A stretch of 64,000 nucleotides of DNA from Durusdinium trenchii (lineage: Eukaryota > Sar > Dinophyceae > Suessiales > Symbiodiniaceae), in assembly GCA_963970005.1 (NCBI GenBank), contig CAXAMN010005258.1, positions 62,001 to 126,000 on the forward strand, read 5' to 3'. Below the pieces are notes generated by a model. It searched no databases, was not told where the DNA came from, and saw nothing but the letters and a program-made list of their open reading frames with translations. Made by a program: the position numbers and the translations under genes. Positions 56,249-64,000 of the stretch are shown one piece after another. Numbering within the stretch: position 1 is the first letter of the stretch; every line of letters begins with the position of its first letter.

Positions 56249-56934
56249 GGGAGAGACATACAAAACACATTTGGATTGAAACAGTTCTTCATGTGGGGGG
56301 TAAATTGATTAAGAGTACTGCAGAAAGAGGGCCCGACTAAACTTTGGGAAGCCATGGTAGGTAAGCCTTCCACAAGATGTTTACAATATTTGGTTTGCTA
56401 TGGTTTGGCCCCAGCTCGTCAGGGTGAAGGAAGGCCGAAGCTTGCCGAAGTAACCTCAAATTTGTCCGCTTCACCTGATTCTGGTGGTGAGATTCTGGTA
56501 TATAAATAAGTCCATGGTTTGCATAACGGGGAACCCATGGGAGTCCATATATATATATATATATACACACTATAACTGCACCCGGGCAAATCCTGGACTC
56601 AACTCTTCGAGCGGCCAGGAGTTGAATGCCGTCAGCAAGGTTTGCAGTCTGATGCCTAGATAGTCAGATCCCAGCCGGTGCTCTGATGTACTTGTTGCTT
56701 CCGAAGCTGTTTGGGTTCTCATGAATTTGAGGTTTAGTTGGCAGTCTATCTCACTTGCTCACGAATTTTGGTGGGCCGGCCCCAATGCCCAAGTAGGCCA
56801 AGCACTACGGTTGGTCGCAATGGCCTTCTTGTGCTAGCTTCAATGAGGGTTGGAGCATGAGGAGTGACCAAGTCTATGGAGATCGAACGGTCCAACTAAA
56901 TGCGAAGGACGTTAGACAATGTTAGACACCAATC

Positions 56935-56990
56935 CATCGCTAGTAGGTTGGAGGCCATCGCTCTTAGGCTGTCCATTGCGGGCCATCTCA
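56935..56990 (-). repeat. 21-bp repeat, gatggcctccaa family, inverted
   Basis: Reverse complement gives units with agcgatggcctccaacc and agcctaagagcgatgg, matching the arrays at 7450-7610 and 43843-43915. Confidence 0.75.
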
Positions 56991-57467
56991 GGCACACGAC
57001 TTTGATTCGGCCAATGACTCTCACTCAGGCAAGCTGAATGCGACCTACGATGAGTGCTCGGACTCAGAAAGATCGCCAAACGAAACGGCAACCTCTGGAA
57101 ATGGAGGTTGCTTTGGAGGTAGACACGTGTTTGACATATGCACCCCGAAAATAGCTTTTTGGAGTATTTTAGGAGTATCATCATTGTGGTGAACCTGAGG
57201 TACCGTAGGTGTGTGTATATATATATAAACTAACTTTAAAAGAACGAACGCCGATGTAGACATTAATCCGGGGGGGATTACCAATTGGCAGTCAGACATT
57301 ATAGAGATATGTATACATGATTATACATGGTACTCCTCCCAAAAAGGCTGAACTTAGCAAAACATACAAAAACAATGGTCGCTGCGATTTCTGGCTGTTT
57401 TAGGGTGCCTGATTTTGAGGCTATGTTTTGGAGACAAAAGGGGGGTCCAGACCTCATGAGTACGTAT

Positions 57468-57538
57468 ACTTTCTGGATTGAAGATTGCAGATTGTGTCAG
57501 GACGTTCAGTGGAATCTTCAATCTTCAATCCAGAAAGT
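57468..57538. repeat. Perfect 20-bp hairpin
   Basis: 57468-57487 and 57519-57538 are exact reverse complements, separated by a 31-base loop. The inner flank repeats part of the arm (caatcttcaatc-like). It may be a small RNA precursor or an inverted-repeat remnant. Confidence 0.85.
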
Positions 57539-57882
57539 GCCTGTACCTACGCTTTCGCTCTAGGTATCTCTAGGTAAGTTCATGCGGGAGTCTGGCATGT
57601 GCATGGAAACCACATACATATGGAGTTTCTTTCTGTAACAGCTTGCCGTTCAAAGTATCAAAAGTAAGTTGTTGGATTGGATTACTGTAGTATCATTGCG
57701 CCTAAACCTCCCCTGATGTGTGAAGGGCCGGGCGCATTTTGACGGGCAACGTGCCATGGTTTTTTCTAGAGCCGGAGGTCACAGTTACATACTATGACGC
57801 AACGCCCCAACAACGAGCAAAATCCTGGCTAAGGCTCCGTGAAATACTGTGTGTGTGCGTGTGCGCGAGTATATGACACAGT

Positions 57883-57910
57883 TTGAGTGTGAGTGTGTGT
57901 GTGTGTGTTT
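57883..57910. repeat. GT microsatellite
   Basis: Interrupted run of GT units; a related GTGTGCGTGTGCG tract lies at 57850-57864. Confidence 0.8.
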
Positions 57911-58000
57911 GCACATGGACCTCGAACAAACAATGTCATGATAGCAGCGGCCCCAACTTCCACAACTTCCATGGCTCGAAGAAAGGCGGCTGGCGTGTCT

Positions 58001-58185
58001 CCCACTTCTTTTCATTTGTCTCCCAGTTCTTTTCATTTGTCTCCCAGGCTGCGTGCTTGTGGTCGGGTTCCCGGCTGGCTTGTCCCACTTCCTTTCATTT
58101 GTCTCCCGCTTCTTTTCATTTGTCTCCCAGGCTTGTGGTCGGGTTCCTGGCTTGTCTACCACTTCCTTTCAATTGTCCCCCAGTT
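58001..58185 (+). repeat. 20-21 bp repeat, ttcatttgtctcccag family
   Basis: At least four copies of tcttttcatttgtctccc (near 58007, 58028, 58090 and 58110) and a diverged fifth near 58164, separated by a repeated tgtggtcgggttcc segment. In frame it encodes recurring serine, phenylalanine and histidine motifs. Confidence 0.85.
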
Positions 58186-58197
58186 CTTGTCATTGCC

Positions 58198-58566
58198 ATG
58201 AAACCGGCTACGTCTACGTGGAAGAAGGCGCCGTACGTGAGAGGCCCCCGTGATCTACCTGCTCCGTTGGCACGAACAGAATACCAAAAGTTGCTGCGCG
58301 CTGTGCAAGGACTCCTGAAGGATCCGGCGGCTTCGGATGAGAATGTTGTTCACCTTTTGGTGAAAGACAAGCTGTTGCCAAATTGGGCAATCGAGACTTG
58401 CCCAAATTGCAACAGTGTGGAACCCAATGCATTTTGCAGATGCTGGAATATTATCAATGAAAGGGTCACGCACTCGTGCTGGCATGAGTTCCATGCACGC
58501 AAAAATCCGTGTAACCATTATTGGCACGGTGGGGATGCGGAGGAACTCGTTGTCACCTACATGTGA
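58198..58566 (+). CDS. Zinc-ribbon ORF, possibly a transposase N-terminus
   Basis: ATG at 58198 opens 122 codons ending at 58566 or at a GTGAAA donor just before. After a basic start and a helix (EYQKLLRAVQGLLKD) comes KDKLLPNWAIETCPNCNS and then CRCW, SCWHEFHARKNPCNHYW: paired cysteines and histidines that fit a zinc ribbon. The order LLP, CPxC, then C and H pairs resembles the N-terminus of IS1595/ISXO2-like transposases found in dinoflagellate genomes, but no DDE catalytic region follows. It lies right after the repeat at 58001-58185. The family call is tentative. Confidence 0.4.
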   Translation: MKPATSTWKKAPYVRGPRDLPAPLARTEYQKLLRAVQGLLKDPAASDENVVHLLVKDKLLPNWAIETCPNCNSVEPNAFCRCWNIINERVTHSCWHEFHARKNPCNHYWHGGDAEELVVTYM

Positions 58567-61448
58567 AAATTGTTCCGAAGTGATGGGGAGATCACCTGCA
58601 ACCTGCAACAGGAAAAAAAACGTTTTGAACTGTTTGTCACGTGTCCTTGCTCTCAGGTCTCCACTCATCACCTTGACTTTCAATGTCTAGCTTCTGTTTT
58701 TTTGAACCCCTGCAGCAGCAAGGAGCAGCTAAGCATGCAGGGTGGAAGGGCAGTGGAGCAGTGGCTTCTTCCTAGATATATGTGTTTGGGAGGTAGGGTT
58801 TCAGGTGCTCAGAGATTTCCAGGACATGTAAGAAAAATCCTGTGCGATCCTATGACCGCCTTGCAACGTTGAAATGAACCTTGGTGGAAACGCCGGCGCA
58901 ATTGATCATAAGAATTGAACATAGTTGTCAGACACCTGTGTTTGGTTGCTTAACTATATAACCTTTTTGACTATTTGAACCTAGGCCATCCTAAGATTGA
59001 GACGTGTCCCTGTCACAGGGATCGGGTCCTGCAAGCCGGAAATGGGTGTTTGGACAAGGACTGCGCATGCAAACTTTCGTGTCGACGATGACAACCTGTT
59101 TTTCAAGAAACTTTCTAGGTGCCCAATGTAGACAAAGCAGGATCTTTGACTTGGACACGCCTAAAATCCATATCAACTCCGCTAAGAACAAGCATCGTTC
59201 CACACAGGTTTCTAGCAATGATTCAGGTGTCTTACAGTCTTACGGTAATGTTACCTCAACTTTTTGCAGGGGAAAGCATTTAGCAGTTTGCAGTTTGCAG
59301 AGAAGACATTGTTGAAGACAGCATTTGATTCTGAGAATGAAGGAACGTCCAAATGAAAATGATGGTGGAAAGGACTTGAAGGATAATCCAACTCAATGAA
59401 AGAGACTTGGGAGGAAAACCAGCCGATTGAATACGTTTTTGTTGGGGTAAGGGTAAGGGGGATGCAGTTCAGGTGTAAAGCAAAGGTGTCCATGTCCTAA
59501 GAGAATCTAAGAGATTTTTAATCAACGCATAGTTTCATATTCAATGAATAAGAATGTTTTCATTTTGACCTCAGGTAGGTTCGTTTTGCTCAGAATTCCA
59601 TCAAGCCACTGCGATTCCTATCAGTTTAGTTTAGGAATGGTATGGTCAATAAGTTTCAATCCCAACGGGATTTCTTGCCTTTGTAAACAAGTTTTAACTT
59701 TAACTTTAAGACATGCATTTGTCCATTTTTTGTTGACAAAGTGCATCAATTCAATGGAAGCGTTGAAACCAGGACACACCTGGCCTTTTCAGGAGCATCC
59801 TGCCACATTAAAGAGGACGTTGTAGATGTTTGATGGGGCCCCTGGAGATTCCTATTGTGCTCAAAGGATGTCATTTCAAGAAGCTGGCAGCCAAGACAAG
59901 AATACGGACATCTTGGAACACAAACATGTGACGATTAATCATTTGGAAGCAAAACGCGTCGATTTTTCAAAAAGTTTAGGGGGCCAGCAGCTAGCAGATG
60001 TACATCTATATTTGCATATGATCTTTTCCCTGAGCACTGGAAGCACCGGTGCTACTGGAGGTTTGCAGCCCTTATGGCCAAAGCCATCGTGAAGGCGGTG
60101 GGAACCGCGGCCTGCTTCGGGCGACGGCGGGGCCGTGACAACTTCCCAGCTCCCGCAGTCCGGAGCCAGGCCTTCCAGACCACAGCGGGGAACGAGCTGA
60201 ATCGGAGAAGGTTTTTGTTTCGCCACCCGGCAGCACTTGGGTGTTCTCAGCAGGCGTCCACTCGGGTGAGAAGAAGAAGAAGCCGCAAAATAGTATGAAA
60301 TAAGTTATTTTGGAGTACCCCTGACACCTGCCGCAAAGGGCAAGTGCATACTCTCCGGCGTTTAGTGTGAGGAGGCAGATCATATCTTCTACGATCACGC
60401 CTCGAAAGGTTGCCGCGTCGGGTGATTTGCATCATCCAGTGACTATAGTGACCAGTGAAGCAGTGGTTTCATACTGCAAAAGCTGGCATAACATGTCAAT
60501 GTCATTCAATGCCTGGCATGGCACAGTGATCAGCGGCACCGGGTGGTGTGGCTGACGTCCCCAGCGCGTTCACGCCAAGCACCAGGCATGTGTGCTGAGC
60601 TTTGCCTCATCGAGTGCGCGTGGTGGCTCGAATCCCGCTCCACCAGTGCTGATTCACCGGTAGAAGGTTGGAGTTGATGTGGTTTAGATATGCAACGTCA
60701 CAAGTTTGTGCTTACTGTGAACTTCAAAACCTGCCGCTGCTCCAACATGTTTACCTCCAGCCAACTGTTTCTGGGGGTGCCTTTTAGTGGAGGGTCATAC
60801 TCCTGCAGTGCCGAGCGCCCTAAGAGACGTTGGCCATTGTTTTTTTGGGTTGTTTTGTTTGGCCAACCCTTATGGAGTGCCAAGCTCAGCTTTTTTGTTC
60901 CAAGGTGCCAATGGCAAAGCCACCATTGCTTGAGTTGCTGAAAGAGCCATGGCCTGAGTTTGTGGTTTAGAATTGGTCGGACAGTAGTTGAAATAGGCCG
61001 TGCATGAAACTGGGAGATCCTCTAAGGAAGAGGGTGAATTTAATTGAGAGCCAGGAGGGCCTCTCAAATACACACAAATTCCGCTCGCATTTTGGAGGTT
61101 GGCTCTAGTCACTTTGGACAACTTAGTGATGATAGTCTTCTTGGATTGGGGTGTTCACCGGTGCTTTTTGATGGCCCGTGCTGCCCTAGGCTTTGCGATA
61201 TTTCAGCGCCGGAGGAACAGGTGTGCGTCAGAGACATACAGCCTGAGTAGAGGATTTTGTTGAACTGATGATGTTGCCCGAACTGCTGAGGTAAGGCTTG
61301 CTAGGTTTGGCTCATCTTGAAATTGTTTTGTAGTCTCACTTGTGTTTTTGGATAAGTCCTTGCTGACCTTGTGGGCACCGTGTATCCAGAGACAGTGAGG
61401 GCCACAGGAAGGTTCCTTTAAAAGGAATGTGTCACCTTTGATGCAATT
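58567..61448. other. Mostly noncoding
   Basis: Weak open frames at 60072-60298 (basic, GC-rich) and 61083-61250 (GQLSDDSLLGLGCSP and on) could be exons. Otherwise no gene, RNA or element was found. Confidence 0.4.
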
Positions 61449-61506
61449 TCGCGATCAGCTGGTGACGAACTTCACCATCATCTCCTCCCTGGTGCAGAAG
61501 CATGCG
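61449..61506 (+). CDS. Short exon with GTGAGC donor
   Basis: The frame reads RDQLVTNFTIISSLVQKHA and meets a consensus GTGAGC at 61507. The acceptor is probably cgatcag at 61451-61457. The hydrophobic, helical composition fits an exon. A further open segment starts at ATG 61694 (MVPSKQKAYAEALGKDRLAV). Confidence 0.4.
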
Positions 61507-62486
61507 GTGAGCTGCCGGGAGCCACTGCTCAAAAAGATGGAGCTCTCAGCAATGCCTGTCCTGATGTGGATGATGCAGTGTAGAATGTAGAATGTTCTGA
61601 TGCACATTTTCTGGTTCTCTCTGGGATGTTCATTTGGAACAAGTTTGACCCCCCTTAGTTGAGCGAACCGGGTTGAGTCACTAAGGCTTCAACATGGTCC
61701 CATCGAAGCAGAAGGCATACGCAGAGGCCTTGGGGAAGGACCGCCTTGCTGTCCCATCACTTGCATCCTCTCTTATGTCCACTCGAGAGACAGCAGGAGT
61801 GGCCTGAGAGGCAATGCATGCTTGAAGAGGCCACACGTTGCACATGGGGTGACGTTTTGGGAACCTTCATTTGGGAGGACGGGTGGTTCCTCGCTTGCGA
61901 AGGGGTGAAGCATGGTGGCTGTGCTCACATGAAGCGCTGTAAGAACTTAATTTTCTGGAAACTTGCGACGTACTATTTATATACTGGTATCAAGTGCCAC
62001 AATTTCCACAGAATGAGGCATCGAACATGGTCGACCCAGGTGCTCCGTCCGCGTTCCTTCAAGTGAGAGAGAGAGAGAGACAGAGAGAAGCTCAAGGCTG
62101 CTGCAGATGGGAATGTGCTGGGCGTCGCCCTCCACTCCCTCACTTGTAGCTGCCTGTTCTGGCCTGTCACATGTCACAACGGGTGTAGAAACCTTTTGTG
62201 AGACCCAACACCCTGCCACACAAAGAATCAGTCTCAAGGAATCCAAGCGCCTGAAACTCAGCAATGCGCTTTTTGCGCAGTAGCTAGCCTATACAGTAGA
62301 TTCAATCCACATGGTCAGACAGGGTGGCCACCAACGGTGGAACGTATATATACACTATACCACCGTAGATGATGCTAGACAGCTCCTTTTGCAATAGTTG
62401 TGCTTTTTTTTGTCAATGGTTTTGATTCGGTTTTCCACTGTTCACATTCAAGTTATCCAACCGACTTGTGCCCTGTTGGGTGTTCC

Positions 62487-62822
62487 AGGGCATGCGGAAC
62501 CAGCTTCAACAGCTCGCAGTGAATGTGCCTTGGCAGGGATCGAAAGATCTTCCCGTTCGTACGCAACTGTCTATTGATGGTTGTGGTGATTTTTGTCCAA
62601 ATAATAACTTCCGGCCCTGCTCTCCCAATTCTGGTGGGCAGGAACTCTTTGAATCTCCAAAGCTGCCCTGTCGCAGGTCCATCCAACCCTGTTGCCTGTT
62701 TTGGGGATCAAGTCTGGATCTTCCGTTCACTGAGGCTTACCAGTCAGCAGCTGCTGGCTTGCTGCGCAATGCTCACGGCCGGCTCCTGGAACAGGTGCCA
62801 AGATTGCTATTGAAGAGTGTTT
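62487..62822 (+). CDS. Exon candidate, frame unsettled
   Basis: After ggtgttccag the frame reads GMRNQLQQLAVNVPWQGSKD and continues to 62822; an overlapping frame (62523-62813) is also open. The start is the better-composed part. Function unknown. Confidence 0.3.
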
Positions 62823-62897
62823 AAGCCCCAGTGCTGTGGGATTGGGAAGTACGTATACATAATATATAATTGCCCCACCTGCTGGTCTCATTTGCAG

Positions 62898-63029
62898 AGA
62901 GTTCAGATCAACTTGGCGAGAGTAGGGGCCAAAAGGACCTCAATCAGCTATCGTGTTTGGCCTGCTCAGCACTTTCAGGAGAAGACCAATGCTGCCCTGC
63001 GTGTAGACAAGGGTCAGGCTGGGCCTTAA
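62898..63029 (+). CDS. Exon candidate of about 43 codons
   Basis: After catttgcag the frame reads RVQINLARVGAKRTSISYRV and WPAQHFQEKTNAALRVDKG to a stop at 63029. It is basic and protein-like and probably belongs with the neighbouring exons. No family recognised. Confidence 0.4.
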   Translation, partial: RVQINLARVGAKRTSISYRVWPAQHFQEKTNAALRVDKGQAGP

Positions 63030-63089
63030 AACAGGTGAGACGTGTGTGGTCCTGCTGCATGGCAGCCACTTGGACATCCGTTTGGCAGG

Positions 63090-63208
63090 TTGATGCTGAG
63101 AATGAACAGAAGCACACTCAGTTCAAGGAATCCTTGCAAAAGATAGAGGCGCGTCAGATTTCTTTGTGCGAATGTTTTGGTTTTTGCTTTCATCACCGTT
63201 CAGGTGAG
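63090..63208 (+). CDS. Exon candidate, charged helix
   Basis: After tttggcag the frame reads VDAENEQKHTQFKESLQKIE and ARQISLCECFGFCFHH. The first half is a charged helix and the second is cysteine- and phenylalanine-rich. A GTGAGG donor lies at 63204-63209 after ttcag. Confidence 0.4.
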
Positions 63209-63235
63209 GCTCTGAAGTCGGCGCTTTGTGGATGA

Positions 63236-64000
63236 TTTTTCTTGAAGATTCTTGAAGCCAGTTGTGAAGGGGAGAGAGCGAGAGAGAGAGAGAGAGACAG
63301 GGGGACATTGAGATAGATTGGGCCATAAAGATGACGATTCGCAGTCGATTCCCAGCTCTTCTGGGTCATACCTGTCCGGTGTGCCACGTCATGAGGGGAA
63401 CCCGGGAACCACCACACGTGCACCATGCACCGCACGCTCGAAATGGCGACCACCCGCAGACCACACTGACGACCTTGTCGGAGTATCTCAATCAGCCTGG
63501 CATCCCAGATGTTTGCCAGGGATGGAGCTGGGTGTGGGGAGGAGTGACTGAAGGATGTGCATGATACCGGTGCAGGGTTTTGACTGCTGAATGCATCAAA
63601 TGGGCATTGTTGCTCAATCATGGCTTGACCTTCTCTCCCACAAAAAGCTTTGGCCCCCACGGAAAGTCCAATAAGCTGGTACTTGTTGCCGGTTTGAGAT
63701 GCTTGTTCCATGCCGAGCGAAGGGCTCCGTGCACTGTGACTGGCGCCACGCACCGCTGTGCTGACTGACATCGATCCGCCTATCTCAGGCCCATGCCGAC
63801 GCTCGAAGAGGAGCAGGAGGTGTTTGCGCCCTAGCCTGCAGCGACCTTCTTGTGGAGAGTCAAAACCTGGAGCCCCGTCCATGTAGCTTGACCTTACAGG
63901 TAGGTCAACCAAGGTCTTTTTGGTTTTGACCCAGACGCATGTGACAGGAAGTCTTGTTGCTAACTTGCTGCTTAGCTGGTGGTCGAATGGTAGATGTCAA
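63236..64000. other. Window end, no supportable gene
   Basis: Contains a GA tract at 63276-63297. Open frames on both strands (for example 63193-63912 minus) include translated repeat and show no domain. Confidence 0.45.

Noticed and set aside
60540-60660. tRNA-like T-arm (ggctcgaatcccgct)
   Set aside because: The T-loop-like string has no matching acceptor stem, D-arm or anticodon arm at the right spacing on either strand.
63193-63912. 239-codon minus-strand open frame
   Set aside because: It contains the translated GA microsatellite and no domain, and overlaps better-supported + strand exon sequence.

Overview
The window looks like nuclear DNA of a dinoflagellate, probably a core or Symbiodiniaceae-like species; this is inferred from sequence style, with no rRNA or organellar marker to confirm it. 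The reasons are very low gene density, many short GC-rich exons in AT-richer noncoding DNA, introns that fit GT or GC donors with AG|G acceptors, coding sense almost entirely on the + strand, many microsatellites and 21-bp minisatellites, and exons carrying DUF4116-type repeats, which are abundant in dinoflagellate gene models. Two N gaps (100 N at 5845-5944 and 10 N at 39107-39116) both lie inside tandem arrays, so this is a draft scaffold.

Layout. 1-10.3 kb: no convincing gene; diverged duplications, CA tracts, a 40-41 bp tandem repeat broken by a gap, and a 21-bp repeat array. 10.4-12.7 kb: a secreted BPI/LBP-like lipid-binding protein. 12.7-17.4 kb: a cysteine-rich exon and then a run of hydrophobic multi-pass membrane exons on the same strand, possibly continuing the same gene. 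15.46-15.82 kb: a possible small minus-strand membrane protein. 18.68-19.77 kb: an intact, intronless 362-residue protein with a C-terminal Hint (Hedgehog/intein-type) domain. 19.8-28.0 kb: mostly unexplained noncoding DNA. 28.09-31.56 kb: the most striking locus, a SAM-like region, a GBP/atlastin-like P-loop GTPase, a C3HC4 RING finger and a patatin phospholipase in one intronless gene. 33.5-44.6 kb: about nine small exons, each carrying one or two DUF4116-like repeats, mixed with other exon-like segments. 45-64 kb: scattered exon-like segments, including an RRM (Mei2-like) exon at 49.67 kb and a zinc-ribbon ORF at 58.2 kb, set in noncoding DNA with microsatellites, hairpins and short tandem repeats.

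The BPI-like gene and the patatin gene each contain three single-base frame changes. All are in the +1 direction, most lie in or next to a homopolymer, and the protein families continue across each one. Shared indel errors in the assembly explain this better than two independent pseudogenes. The window is not an operon or defence island. The recognised genes share no evident pathway, although two of them (lipid-binding BPI-like and lipid-cleaving GTPase-RING-patatin) are domain types used in innate immunity elsewhere. Exon boundaries away from the recognised genes are by eye and approximate.
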